Shown in pieces: positions 35,618 through 45,026 of a DNA stretch of 46,536 nucleotides (position 1 is its first letter; the number at the start of each line of letters is the position of its first letter). The position numbers and the translations under genes are program-made. The DNA comes from Nostoc sp. NMS4 (GTDB lineage: Bacteria > Cyanobacteriota > Cyanobacteriia > Cyanobacteriales > Nostocaceae), in contig NZ_JABXKI010000099.1 in assembly GCF_017115095.1 (NCBI RefSeq), positions 1 through 46,536 of the forward strand, in the 5' to 3' direction. The notes under the pieces are model-generated. The model did not search any database and was not told the origin of the DNA. It worked only from the letters and a program-made list of their open reading frames with translations.

Positions 35618-36721
35618 ATGTTATCAACCTTTCCCACTACTGCCCCAGAAGAGAATAACTTAATTCAATGTGATGCCGATGCCGGATTTATTTCCTGGCT
35701 AAGTCAAGCCGGAGGCTCAGTTGCCATCACCACCTACCAAGCTGGAAAACTGGCAGTTGTGGGCTGGAATGGGCAACAAATTACCATGCTGTTACGCCAA
35801 TTTTCCAAACCAATGGGATTGGCAGTTCATGGTTCGCGTCTGGCACTGGCTAGCCATCACGAAGTCTGTTTATTAGCCAATGCCCCTGCATTAGCTTATG
35901 AGTTCTTAGAAGACCAGCCCGGACGCTACGATGCCCTCTACCTGCCACGGATGGCATACTTCACAGGCGACCTGAATATTCACGACTTGGAATTTGGCAG
36001 AGAAGGGCTATGGATTGTCAACACCCGCTTTTCCTGTCTTTCTGCCTTGAGTCCAGACTTTAGCTTTGTACCGCGCTGGCATCCCAAATTTATTTCTGAA
36101 GTAGTTCCAGAAGATCGCTGCCACCTCAATGGGTTAGCGATGGTCGATGGCAAACCCAAGTATGTAACTGCCCTCGGTGCGACAGATACCGTCGGCGGAT
36201 GGCGAGCGAGTAAAGCCAACGGTGGGGTCGTTATAGAAGTAGAGAGCAATGAAATTATTTTAGATGGATTATCAATGCCTCATTCCCCAACCTGGCATGA
36301 CGGATTTTTGTGGCTGCTCAACTCTGGTGCTGGAGAAATATGGCGCATTCATCCAGAATCAGGAGACAAACAAGTAGTCTGCGTGTTGCCAGGATTTCTG
36401 CGGGGGTTGTGCTGCGTGGGATATTACGCCCTAGTGGGACTTTGCCAGATTCGGGAACGGCATATTTTCGGAGGGTTGCCCATAACCCAACGGTTTGAAA
36501 AGTTGCTCTGTGGCGTAGCAGTCGTGGATTTGCGAAATGGGCAGCAGGTAGGGATGCTGAAGTTCACGACAGGCTGTCAAGAACTTTATGATGTGCAGTT
36601 TCTCCCTGGTATACAACGTCCGATGGTTTTAAATCAGGAACGAAAAGAAATCCGCCAAGCATTTACAGCACCAGAGTTTAACTACTGGCTGCGACCAAGT
36701 GCAGTGATTCCTAATGACTAA
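35618..36721 (+). CDS. TIGR03032 / DUF4915-type protein
   Basis: 367 residues, predicted soluble, with a beta-propeller-like spread of W/G-rich strands. The diagnostic segments are AVVGWNGQQITMLLRQF, RYDALYLPRMAYFTGDLNIHD, RCHLNGLAMVDGKPKYVTALG, GGWRASKANGGVV and LPGFLRGL. The family occurs beside large repeat or secreted proteins in cyanobacteria and other bacteria, but its function is not established. It ends 64 bases before the giant repeat protein on the same strand, so the two are probably cotranscribed. Confidence 0.82.
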   Translation: MLSTFPTTAPEENNLIQCDADAGFISWLSQAGGSVAITTYQAGKLAVVGWNGQQITMLLRQFSKPMGLAVHGSRLALASHHEVCLLANAPALAYEFLEDQPGRYDALYLPRMAYFTGDLNIHDLEFGREGLWIVNTRFSCLSALSPDFSFVPRWHPKFISEVVPEDRCHLNGLAMVDGKPKYVTALGATDTVGGWRASKANGGVVIEVESNEIILDGLSMPHSPTWHDGFLWLLNSGAGEIWRIHPESGDKQVVCVLPGFLRGLCCVGYYALVGLCQIRERHIFGGLPITQRFEKLLCGVAVVDLRNGQQVGMLKFTTGCQELYDVQFLPGIQRPMVLNQERKEIRQAFTAPEFNYWLRPSAVIPND

Positions 36722-36785
36722 GGAATCTGTTTAATCAGACGGTAATTGTTGAAATCAAATTTTTAATTTTTTCAGAGGTTTTTTC

Positions 36786-39700
36786 ATGAATGAATTTCAA
36801 GTCAATACTTACACCACTGGCAATCAATCTAACTCCACAGTAGCGATAGATACAGATGGGGATTTTGTCATTTCCTGGCAAAGCAATGGTCAGGACACTT
36901 CTGGCTTGGGGATATATGCCCAACGCTACAACAGTGCTGGGGTAGCTGTTGGGAATGAATTCAAAGTCAATACCAACACCAACAACGATCAAACGAACCC
37001 CACAGTAGCGATAGATGCTACTGGGGACTTTGTTATTTCCTGGCAAAGCCAAGATGCGTCTGGTCTTGGGATATATGCCCAACGCTACAACAGTGCTGGG
37101 GTAGCTGTTGGGAGCGAATTTCAGGTCAATACCTCCACCAACAACAATCAAGTTAACCCCACAGTAGCGATGGATGCCGATGGGGACTTTGTTATTTCCT
37201 GGCAAAGCAGTGGTCAGGACGGATCTAGCTATGGGGTATATGCCCAACGCTACAACAATGCTGGAGTAGCTATTGGGGCTGAATTTCAGGTCAATACCCA
37301 CACTGAAAGCTCTCAATATAACCCCACAGTAGCGATAGATGCCACAGGGGACTTTGTTATTTCCTGGCAAAGCTATTATCAGGATGGGTCTTACTTGGGT
37401 ATATATGCCCAACGCTACAACAGTGCTGGGGTGGCTCAAGGGGCTGAATTTCAGGTCAATACCTATACTAACGGCTATCAATATAATCCCACGGTAGCAA
37501 TGGATAGCACTGGGGACTTTGTAATTTCCTGGCAAAGCTATGGTCAGGACGGATCTGGGAATGGCATATATGCCCAACGTTACAACAGTTCTGGGGTAGC
37601 TCAAGGGGCTGAATTCAAAGTCAATACCCAGACTAACAGCTCTCAATATAACCCCACAGCAGCGATGGATGCAGATGGGGACTTTATCATTTCCTGGACT
37701 AGCGATGGTCAGGATGGATCTGCGGATGGCATATATGCCCAACGCTACAACAGTTCTGGGGTAGCTATTGGGGGCGAATTTAAGGTCAATACCTACACCA
37801 ACAACTCTCAAAGTAACTCCACAGTAGCGATAGATGCCACTGGAGACTTTGTAATTTCCTGGACTAGCGATGGTCAGGATGGATCTGCGGATGGTATATA
37901 TGCCCAACTAAACAGCAATAGTGGGGTTCCCCCGACAATCACCTCTGGTTCTGCTTCTGCCCTGACATACACTGAGAATGCCACTACAGCTATTGATTCA
38001 GGCATCACCGTCAGCGATACAGACTCCCCCAACCTAGCTAGTGCCACCGTCAGCATTACCAGTGGTTTCGCCTCTGCTCAAGACACCCTCGCCTTCACCA
38101 ACCAAAATGGGATTACGGGTAGCTACAACAGCAGCACAGGTGTTTTAACGTTAACTGGCAGTTCCACGGTTGCTAACTATCAAACCGCACTGCGTTCCAT
38201 TACTTATAACAACAGCAGTGATAACCCCAGCACTACACCTCGTACCGTCAGCTTTGTTGTTAATGATGGGACTGCTAATAGTACCGTCGTTACCCGCAAT
38301 ATTAATATTACGGCGGTGAATGATGCGCCCGTTGCTACTGCTACTAATTCTGCTTTAGCATACACAGAGAATGCTACTACAGTCATTGACTCAGGCATCA
38401 CCGTCAGCGATGTAGACTCCTCTAACCTGGCTAGTGCTACTGTCAGTATTACCAGTGGTTTTGCCTCTGCTCAAGACATCCTCGCCTTTACCAACCAAAA
38501 TGGGATTACGGGTAGCTACAACCCCAACACAGGTGTTTTAACTTTAAATGGTAGTGCTACCGTTGCTAATTATCAAACTGCACTGCGTTCTGTTACTTAT
38601 ACCAATAGCAGTGACAACCCCAATACTACACCTCGTACTGTCAGCTTTGTCGTTAATGATGGGACTGGTAATAGTACTGCCGTTACCCGCAATATTAATA
38701 TTACGGCGGTGAATGATGCCCCAGTCCTTGCCAACCCCATTAGTGACAAAATAGCGACAGAAGACACCCCCTTCAGTTTCGCCTTACCAGCTAACACCTT
38801 CACGGATGTGGATGCCGCAGGTAGCCTCACCTACAGCGCTACTCTGGAAAATGGTAATCCAATTCCCAGTTGGTTGATCTTCAACGGCACGACCTTCAGT
38901 GGTACTCCCACAAATGACAATGTTGGTAGCCTCAACATCAAAGTTACCGCCAGTGATGGAACGGCAACTGTCAGCGATATTTTTGCTCTGACAGTACTTA
39001 ATACCAATGATGCGCCCGTCGCTGTTAACGACAGCATCACCACAAACAAAAATACACCTATTGTCATTAGTACTAGTACTCTGTTGAAAAATGATACAGA
39101 TGTGGATGTTAGTGACATCTTGAGCATTACTAGCTTCACTCAACCTAGTCAAGGAAGCTTAGTCAATAATGGTAATAGTACTTACACCTATACACCTGTC
39201 GAAAACTATTATGGCTCCGACGGCTTCACTTACACCATAAGTGATGGGCATGGAGGCAGTAGCACTGCTACTGTCAACTTGACCATTAATCAACCTACTA
39301 ATGTGTTTACTGGTACTTCAGGTATAGACAACCTGACTGGTACGGTGAATATGGATATCATTTCTGGATTACAAAGCAATGACACGCTCAAAGGACTAGG
39401 TGATAACGACACCCTTGATGGCGGCGATGGAAATGATTTCTTAGATGGTGGTACAGGAAATGACAGTCTGATCGGTGGGGCGGGCAATGACACCTATGCC
39501 GTGGACAATATCAGCGACACTATTACTGAATCCGCCAATGCTGGCACAGATTTAGTTAATTCTTCGGTGAGTTGGGTCTTGGGAAATAACTTGGAGAACT
39601 TGACCCTGACTGGAAGCTCGGCAATCAATGGTACTGGTAACAGCCTGAATAACATCTTGATTGGAAATACTGCCGCTAACATCTTGAGTGGAGAAAATGG

Positions 39701-41096
39701 CAATGACAACCTCTTTGGTGATTCCGGCAATGACACCCTTAATGGTGGTGCAGGTAATGACACCTTGGATGGAGGTCTGGGATCTGACAGTCTCAATGGT
39801 GGGGCTGGCAATGATACTTACACCATAGACAACCTGAACGATACGATTACTGAAGGCTTAAATGCAGGTACAGATTTAGTGAAGTCTTCGGTAACTTGGG
39901 TGTTGACAGATAACCTGGAGAATTTGACCCTGACTGGAACTGGGGCAATCAATGGTACTGGTAATAGCCTTAAGAACATCTTGACTGGAAATACTGCTGC
40001 TAACATCTTGAGCGGAGAAGATGGGAATGATAGCCTGATTGGTGGTACAGGCAATGACACCTTGTTAGGCGGTGCGGGCGATGACACCTTGGATGGAGGT
40101 GTAGGGGTTGACAATCTTGATGGTGGAGTCGGCAATGACATTTATACTGTGGACAACCTCAGCGATGCGATTACTGAATCGGCCAATGGTGGCACAGATT
40201 TAGTTAAGTCTTCGGTAACTTGGGTGTTGGCAAATAACCTGGAGAACCTTACCCTGACTGGAAGCTCGGCAATCAATGGTACTGGTAACAGCCTTAATAA
40301 CATCTTGATTGGAAATGGTGGCGCTAACACCTTGAAAGCAGAAGATGGGAATGATAGCCTGGTTGGTGGTACTGGCAATGACACCTTGTTAGGCGGTGCG
40401 GGTGATGACACCTTGGATGGAGGTGCGGGAGTTGACAATCTTGATGGTGGAGTTGGCAATGACATTTACACTGTAGACAACCTCAACGATACGATTGTTG
40501 AAGGCGTAGATGCAGGTACAGATTTAGTCAAGTCTTCGGTGAGTTGGGTGTTGGGAAATAACCTGGAGAACTTGACTTTAAGTGGAACCGGGATAATCAA
40601 TGGTACTGGTAACAGCTTCTATAACATCCTGACAGGAAATAATGCTGCTAACACATTAACAGGAGGAGATGGTAACGATAGCCTCTTTGGGAACTCAGGC
40701 AATGACACCTTACTCGGTGGTACAGGTGATGATTTACTAGTTGGTGGAGTTGGTCGAGATGTGCTGACTGGTGGAATTGGGCAAGACAGCTTCAACTTAA
40801 CTGGTAGCCGTACTGGAGGCTATGATACGATCGCTGATTTTACTCTTGGAGATGATACTATCTTGATTTCCAAAGCTGAATTCGCGCTGGTTCAATCTCA
40901 GAATACGACGCTCGATTCGGGCTTATTTCGACTTGGTACTAGTGCGATCGCAGGAGGCGATCGCTTTATCTACGATCAAACTACGGGTAATCTTTTCTTT
41001 GACGCAGATGGCACTGGTAAGGCTGCACAAGTTCAAATCGCTCAGTTCTCGAATCAGGCAATGCTCACTAATGTAAATATTACTGTCATTGCCTAA
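36786..41096 (+). CDS. Giant RTX/adhesin-like protein with Ca-binding repeats
   Basis: 1436 residues, no N-terminal signal peptide; AGAGG 7-11 bases upstream sets the ATG. Seven tandem ~55-residue units come first (residues 3-380; consensus EFQVNT...[16 protein letters not shown], then [12 protein letters not shown]). Two ~125-residue cadherin/Ig-like units follow (~380-640, [17 protein letters not shown]), then an Ig-like CADG domain (~645-745) and a VCBS-like unit (~745-840). Four ~108-residue blocks come next (~845-1310), each with hemolysin-type GGxGxDxLxGG calcium repeats and a W-V[12 protein letters not shown] segment. A terminal domain ([16 protein letters not shown] to the end) resembles C-terminal type I secretion regions. 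It should be exported by a type I system and fold with calcium outside the cell. No T1SS genes are in the window. Confidence 0.9.
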   Translation: MNEFQVNTYTTGNQSNSTVAIDTDGDFVISWQSNGQDTSGLGIYAQRYNSAGVAVGNEFKVNTNTNNDQTNPTVAIDATGDFVISWQSQDASGLGIYAQRYNSAGVAVGSEFQVNTSTNNNQVNPTVAMDADGDFVISWQSSGQDGSSYGVYAQRYNNAGVAIGAEFQVNTHTESSQYNPTVAIDATGDFVISWQSYYQDGSYLGIYAQRYNSAGVAQGAEFQVNTYTNGYQYNPTVAMDSTGDFVISWQSYGQDGSGNGIYAQRYNSSGVAQGAEFKVNTQTNSSQYNPTAAMDADGDFIISWTSDGQDGSADGIYAQRYNSSGVAIGGEFKVNTYTNNSQSNSTVAIDATGDFVISWTSDGQDGSADGIYAQLNSNSGVPPTITSGSASALTYTENATTAIDSGITVSDTDSPNLASATVSITSGFASAQDTLAFTNQNGITGSYNSSTGVLTLTGSSTVANYQTALRSITYNNSSDNPSTTPRTVSFVVNDGTANSTVVTRNINITAVNDAPVATATNSALAYTENATTVIDSGITVSDVDSSNLASATVSITSGFASAQDILAFTNQNGITGSYNPNTGVLTLNGSATVANYQTALRSVTYTNSSDNPNTTPRTVSFVVNDGTGNSTAVTRNINITAVNDAPVLANPISDKIATEDTPFSFALPANTFTDVDAAGSLTYSATLENGNPIPSWLIFNGTTFSGTPTNDNVGSLNIKVTASDGTATVSDIFALTVLNTNDAPVAVNDSITTNKNTPIVISTSTLLKNDTDVDVSDILSITSFTQPSQGSLVNNGNSTYTYTPVENYYGSDGFTYTISDGHGGSSTATVNLTINQPTNVFTGTSGIDNLTGTVNMDIISGLQSNDTLKGLGDNDTLDGGDGNDFLDGGTGNDSLIGGAGNDTYAVDNISDTITESANAGTDLVNSSVSWVLGNNLENLTLTGSSAINGTGNSLNNILIGNTAANILSGENGNDNLFGDSGNDTLNGGAGNDTLDGGLGSDSLNGGAGNDTYTIDNLNDTITEGLNAGTDLVKSSVTWVLTDNLENLTLTGTGAINGTGNSLKNILTGNTAANILSGEDGNDSLIGGTGNDTLLGGAGDDTLDGGVGVDNLDGGVGNDIYTVDNLSDAITESANGGTDLVKSSVTWVLANNLENLTLTGSSAINGTGNSLNNILIGNGGANTLKAEDGNDSLVGGTGNDTLLGGAGDDTLDGGAGVDNLDGGVGNDIYTVDNLNDTIVEGVDAGTDLVKSSVSWVLGNNLENLTLSGTGIINGTGNSFYNILTGNNAANTLTGGDGNDSLFGNSGNDTLLGGTGDDLLVGGVGRDVLTGGIGQDSFNLTGSRTGGYDTIADFTLGDDTILISKAEFALVQSQNTTLDSGLFRLGTSAIAGGDRFIYDQTTGNLFFDADGTGKAAQVQIAQFSNQAMLTNVNITVIA

Positions 41097-41125
41097 CGAA
41101 AGTTAACTATCGCAAGCATTAACAG

Positions 41126-41164
41126 ATTACCCAGCAAGAAACAGATCGACTCTTGCTGGGTAAT
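41126..41164 (+). terminator. Terminator-like hairpin after the RTX gene
   Basis: ATTACCCAGCAAGA (41126-41139) and TCTTGCTGGGTAAT (41151-41164) form a perfect 14-bp stem 30 bases after the stop, followed by TTGTCAT. It separates this gene from the transporter operon. Confidence 0.7.
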
Positions 41165-41540
41165 TTGTCATAAATACACATCTAAGTGCAACACAACTGC
41201 CAACTTTTAGGGACTTCCGCAGTTTATATTTTTTCCATCGCGCACGATGCCGTTCGCGGAGCGTCTCGTAGAGAAGGCGGGCTACGCACGCAAAATCCAA
41301 AACTACAACTCATTACGAAGGTTCGTCGAGCATCAACGTTCTATGGGACTACTTAAGGCAGTGCGTCAGCGACACCGACCTAACACCGCAAGGTCTCTTG
41401 ACATCTGGGCTGACGCTTTAACTTGACACCAATGGCAAGATGCCCACCCCACAATCTTGGATAATTTATTTCTTGGAGTTCCCTCAACTCAGTCTCTATA
41501 TATTCACAAAGAAGGTTTTCTCCCCAGATGCCCATTGATT
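41165..41540. other. Upstream region of the transporter operon
   Basis: It contains a nested dispersed repeat (CGTTCGCGGAGCGTCTCGTA region, ~41250-41290) and no gene. AGATGCCCA occurs twice, at 41438-41446 and 41526-41534. Activator sites for the sigma-54 promoter would be expected in this stretch, but I cannot define them. Confidence 0.5.
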
Positions 41541-41556
41541 TGGCACGATTTTTGCA
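41541..41556 (+). promoter_or_regulatory. Sigma-54 type -24/-12 promoter
   Basis: TGGCACG-ATTT-TTGCA is an exact match to the sigma-54 consensus TGGCAC(G)-N4-TTGC(A/T), with GG at 41542-41543, GC at 41554-41555 and exactly 10 bases between them. It points at the transporter operon. Transcription would begin about 41567, giving a ~39-base leader before ATG 41606. The sigma-54 gene is 3 kb away in the same window. Confidence 0.8.
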
Positions 41557-41605
41557 TAAGAATATTGTGACATCTCCATAGCTGACAAAATATCACTAAA
41601 GACTT

Positions 41606-42874
41606 ATGCAAAAACAGCGAAAACCGAGTGAGAAGAGTTTGCGATCGCTTGATTACTTGAATGTCTTTCTCGCAGATGTGCGCGATGGTGTTGGGCCATA
41701 TCTGAGTATTTACCTGAAAGCTTCAGCAAATTGGAACCCTGCTCAAATTGGATTGGCGATGTCAGCTTCGGCAATTGCCACAGTTATCGCCCAAACACCA
41801 GCTGGTGCATTGGTTGACAGGCTACGTCAAAAACGAATGTTGATTGTACTGGCGGCGGTGTTTGTTTCTATCGGCTGTATTGCTATCGGCTTATTCCCCA
41901 ATTTGCCTGTTGTGATTGGCTCTCAGATTATGATTGGGATTGCAGCAGCAATTTTTCCACCTGCGATTACTGCTATTACTCTGGGACTTGTAGGACATGA
42001 GAGATTAGATAGGCGGGTAGGTCGTAATGAAACATTTAACCATGCCGGAAATCTGCTAGCTGCAACTCTCGCTGGTTTAGCAGGTTACTTTATTGCACGT
42101 AAGGCAATATTTTTCCTGGTTGCAGCTATGGCCGTGGGCAGTATTATTTCAGTGAGGATGATTCGTGAAAGAGAGATTGACCACGAATTAGCGCGTGGAG
42201 ACGGTGAAGAGGGGGAAGAAGAAGATAATGAAAAACATCAACAGCGCTATGAAGGCATATTGGAATTATTAAGCGATCGCCCAATCTTATTTTTTACTGT
42301 CGCAGTCGTTCTGTTTCACTTTGCCAATGCTGCCATGTTACCGCTAGTTGGTCAAGAATTGGCACAGGGTAAAGGGACAAGTGACACAGTTTATATGTCT
42401 GCTTGTATCATTGTGGCTCAGTTAGTCATGATTCCGGTATCCAATTTGGCTGGACGTTTCGCAAATACAGCCCGAAAACCCATATTTTTGCTGGGCTTTG
42501 CCGTCTTACCGATTCGAGGAGTGCTGTATACGCTTTCGGACAATCCCTATTTTCTCGTTTCTGTGCAAATTCTGGATGGTATTGCAGGCGGGATTTTTGG
42601 TGTGCTTTCGGTGTTGATGGTAGCTGATTTGACTAAAGGCACGGGACGCTTTAATGTTACCCAAGGGATGCTCAACACTGCCATTGGTGTTGGTGCGGGT
42701 TTGAGCAACGTGTTGGCTGGGTTTGTAGTTAAAAGTGCTGGTTACAATGTTGGTTTTTTGATTTTAGCAGCGATTGCAGTTGTGGCTTTAGCAGTTTTTT
42801 GGTTCTGTGTACCTGAAACAAAAACAGGAGTTAATAGAAAAGCATCACATCAAAAGCATTTAGCGAAATCATGA
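41606..42874 (+). CDS. MFS transporter, first gene of a sigma-54-type operon
   Basis: 422 residues, about twelve transmembrane helices. MFS loop motifs are AGALVDRLRQKRML after helix 2 and LAGRFANTARKP after helix 8. A cytoplasmic central loop (~190-215) is very acidic (ARGDGEEGEEEDNE). The C-terminal helices are followed by a basic tail. Its stop overlaps the start of the permease gene (ATGA at 42871-42874), so the two are translationally coupled and probably share a task. Substrate is not evident. The only promoter I see is the -24/-12 element 50 bases upstream. Confidence 0.87.
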   Translation: MQKQRKPSEKSLRSLDYLNVFLADVRDGVGPYLSIYLKASANWNPAQIGLAMSASAIATVIAQTPAGALVDRLRQKRMLIVLAAVFVSIGCIAIGLFPNLPVVIGSQIMIGIAAAIFPPAITAITLGLVGHERLDRRVGRNETFNHAGNLLAATLAGLAGYFIARKAIFFLVAAMAVGSIISVRMIREREIDHELARGDGEEGEEEDNEKHQQRYEGILELLSDRPILFFTVAVVLFHFANAAMLPLVGQELAQGKGTSDTVYMSACIIVAQLVMIPVSNLAGRFANTARKPIFLLGFAVLPIRGVLYTLSDNPYFLVSVQILDGIAGGIFGVLSVLMVADLTKGTGRFNVTQGMLNTAIGVGAGLSNVLAGFVVKSAGYNVGFLILAAIAVVALAVFWFCVPETKTGVNRKASHQKHLAKS

Positions 42875-44055
42875 TTGTTTTCAGATACATCATCATTGGG
42901 CTGACTTATATCGGTTTGGGTTTAGGATATCTCCCTGGTTTGCGGATGAACCGAGCCAGTATTGCTTTAGTTGGTGCATCTTTACTGATGGCATTCGGGG
43001 TATTAGACCTCAAAGAAGCATGGCAAGCGATAGACTATAAAACGCTGATTTTCCTGTTTGGCATGATGGTAATCAGCACAAACTTAGCTTACGCTGGTTT
43101 TTTTCAACTAACCCTTGATACAGTTACACACTTTACCCGTAGCCCTTTGGGTTTGCTAATTGTTTTAACTTTCGGCAGTGGAATTCTCTCGGCTTTTTTT
43201 TTGAACGATACCATCGCTCTAATTTTGACTCCTTTGGTTCTCGGTTTAACCCAAACTTTGAAGCTCAATCCGATTCCTTACCTACTTGCCTTGGCGGGAG
43301 CAACTAATTTGGGTTCAGTGGCTACCTTAAGTGGTAATCCGCAAAATATCCTAATTGGTTCCTTCTCTGGTATCAGCTATCTCGATTTTGCAAAAGCATT
43401 GACTCCCATCGCATTAGTAAGTTTGTTAATCCAAATTGGGTTATTGTGGTGGCTTTATCCTGATGTCCGTTCTACTAAATCTTGTCCGAGTGTAACCCCC
43501 GTGCGTTACCGCATATTTAAACCGTTGCTGACTAAAAGCCTATTGATAACCGGAGGGCTATTAATTGCATTCTTAATTGGGATGCCCCCAGCCCAAGCAA
43601 CATTTGTAGCTGCTGGTTTACTCTTCATTACTAGGCGAATCAAACCGCAACGAGTTTTAAATAAAGTAGATTGGGACTTATTGGTGATGTTTTCTGGACT
43701 ATTTGTTGTGACTGCTGGAGTAGAAAAATTAGGAATATTGAATTTATTTAGCGGTTTAGTTTATACTCCTATGAACATATTAGGAATTACTGCTCTCCTT
43801 TCAAATTTAGTTTCTAATGTTCCAGCCGTATTGTTACTACAACATTTAATTCCCCATCCAGATACAAAAACCTGGTTACTATTAGCAGCAGGATCTACCT
43901 TAGCAGGTAATCTAACTTTGTTAGGTTCAGTTGCTAATTTAATTGTTGCTGAGGCTGTCGCAAAACTTGGTTATCAATTGTCATTCTGGGAACATCTACG
44001 TTTTGGTCTACCGTTAACTGTGCTGACTCTTATCCTGGCTTATTTTTGGATTTAG
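42871..44055 (+). CDS. ArsB/NhaD-superfamily ion permease
   Basis: 394 residues with about eleven hydrophobic segments. The family marks are two pseudo-repeats: FFLNDTIALILTPLVL with ATNLGSVATLSGNPQNILIG in the first half, and ALLSNLVSNVPAVLLL with AGSTLAGNLTLLGSVANLIVAE in the second. The re-entrant SNP/GN segments carry the ion and substrate sites. The superfamily includes arsenite exporters, Na+/H+ antiporters and dicarboxylate carriers; sequence alone does not choose between them. No arsR or arsenate reductase is in the window. It begins inside the MFS stop codon and ends convergent to rpoN, with a long hairpin between. Confidence 0.88.
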   Translation: MIVFRYIIIGLTYIGLGLGYLPGLRMNRASIALVGASLLMAFGVLDLKEAWQAIDYKTLIFLFGMMVISTNLAYAGFFQLTLDTVTHFTRSPLGLLIVLTFGSGILSAFFLNDTIALILTPLVLGLTQTLKLNPIPYLLALAGATNLGSVATLSGNPQNILIGSFSGISYLDFAKALTPIALVSLLIQIGLLWWLYPDVRSTKSCPSVTPVRYRIFKPLLTKSLLITGGLLIAFLIGMPPAQATFVAAGLLFITRRIKPQRVLNKVDWDLLVMFSGLFVVTAGVEKLGILNLFSGLVYTPMNILGITALLSNLVSNVPAVLLLQHLIPHPDTKTWLLLAAGSTLAGNLTLLGSVANLIVAEAVAKLGYQLSFWEHLRFGLPLTVLTLILAYFWI

Positions 44056-44155
44056 GGACTTCCAAATAAAAAAATACTCAAAAACCCGGCGAAAAAACTC
44101 TCTCCTTCCAATACGGTTCGGATAAGGTTTTTTGATGACACGCCGCTAATTGCAA

Positions 44156-44220
44156 AGACGCGATAAATCGCCGTCTCTACAATAATCAGTCCTTTGTAGA
44201 GACGGCGATTTATCGCGTCT
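44156..44220. terminator. Perfect 27-bp inverted repeat between convergent genes
   Basis: 44156-44182 is the exact reverse complement of 44194-44220 with an 11-base loop. It lies between the permease stop (44055) and the rpoN stop (44362), so it could end transcription both ways. The core CGATAAATCGCCGTCTCTAC also occurs near 22692-22715, and the GTAGAGACG part in the mysB-mysC hairpin, so this is a mobile palindrome family. The rest of this 306-base gap is the tandem repeat at 44284 and a repeat-like stretch near 44100-44130. Confidence 0.6.
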
Positions 44221-44283
44221 CTTTCCTTAACCCAAGCGTATTGTCTTAGTCATTAGTCATTCGTCAACAATCAAACTTAAAAT

Positions 44284-44366
44284 TTCAGGCTCAAAGCCGC
44301 AACGTTCAAGCTCAAAGGTGCAACGTTCAGGCTAAAAGGCTCAACGTTCAGGTTCAAAGGCTCAAC
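44284..44366. repeat. 21-bp tandem repeat, four units
   Basis: Four head-to-tail units: TTCAGGCTCAAAGCCGCAACG and variants start at 44284, 44305, 44326 and 44347, the last one 20 bases. It runs into the 3' end of rpoN. There are no spacers, so it is not a CRISPR. Confidence 0.85.
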
Positions 44367-44937
44367 TTTGATATTTCAAGAGACTTCCTTGCTTCCTGCT
44401 CTTGCTTCCCATCTTTTTATCAGTCAACTTGCGGTGATGTGATGACTTTATCCCGGAAATTTTACGGTATTTTGTAACTGTTCTGCGAGTGATTGGCAGA
44501 CAAAATCGGATTTTCAAAAGCTGGGCTAATTGCTCATCAGTATAAGGATTGGCGGGTGATTCTTCTGCAATTAACTGTAATAGCATCTGTTGGATTTGTT
44601 GAGGAGTACGCCCGCCTACTCCGACAGGAACACATAGAGAATGCAACGGAATTATCCGACTGTTTTGGTTACAAACTAATATATATCGTCCCCGCACAAT
44701 CCGGCTGATTGTAGAGTTACTAAGTCCCACCGATTGAGCTATTAATTGCTGAGGGGTAGAAATTAAGTCTAATTTATCCCGACTCTGCAAAAAAGCTTGC
44801 TGGCGCTCAACTAAAAATTGACCAACTTTGAGCAGATTTTCTTGCCATTGTTGCAATGCTGTGAGTAAATTTCTAGCTTTTTGTAATAATGCTTCTAGTT
44901 GTTGGGTATCTCGCCTTGATTTTGGTGATTCCTGCAA
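44362..44937 (-). CDS. rpoN: Sigma-54 DNA-binding part with RpoN box
   Basis: 191 residues from the first Met; the frame is open further upstream to about 45075 and carries native sequence there. QQWQENLLKVGQFLVERQQAF and STPQQLIAQSVGLSNSTISR (HTH) align with the sigma-54 C-terminal domain (VEQQQAFF, and the ESTISRV helix). The RpoN box is ITRRTVTKYRKISGI, against consensus ARRTVAKYRE. The box recognises the -24 element. The ~30-residue basic tail after it overlaps the 21-bp tandem repeats only at its last codons. Free translation from this Met is unlikely to give a working factor. Confidence 0.85.
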   Translation of the reverse strand: MQESPKSRRDTQQLEALLQKARNLLTALQQWQENLLKVGQFLVERQQAFLQSRDKLDLISTPQQLIAQSVGLSNSTISRIVRGRYILVCNQNSRIIPLHSLCVPVGVGGRTPQQIQQMLLQLIAEESPANPYTDEQLAQLLKIRFCLPITRRTVTKYRKISGIKSSHHRKLTDKKMGSKSRKQGSLLKYQS

Positions 44938-45026
44938 AAGTTTAATGGCTTCGGAATTCAGACAAAAACGTTGTTTGATTTCATAGGCTAAAGAAATTTC
45001 CCAACTTCCAGCTATTAGCTCAACTT

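Noticed and set aside
36735-37907. 390-codon open frame opposite the RTX repeats
   Set aside because: It is produced by the 165-bp periodicity of the plus-strand gene; the plus-strand protein has a ribosome site and a coherent domain plan, and the antisense product is only its repeat mirror image. The same applies to the minus-strand frames at 39290-40465.
42871-44055. Arsenite efflux operon (arsB) as a firm call
   Set aside because: The permease is clearly of the ArsB/NhaD superfamily, but no arsR, arsC or other arsenic gene is nearby and the motifs do not separate arsenite, sodium and dicarboxylate carriers.
44284-44366. CRISPR-like array
   Set aside because: The units abut directly with no spacers, and no cas genes are in the window.
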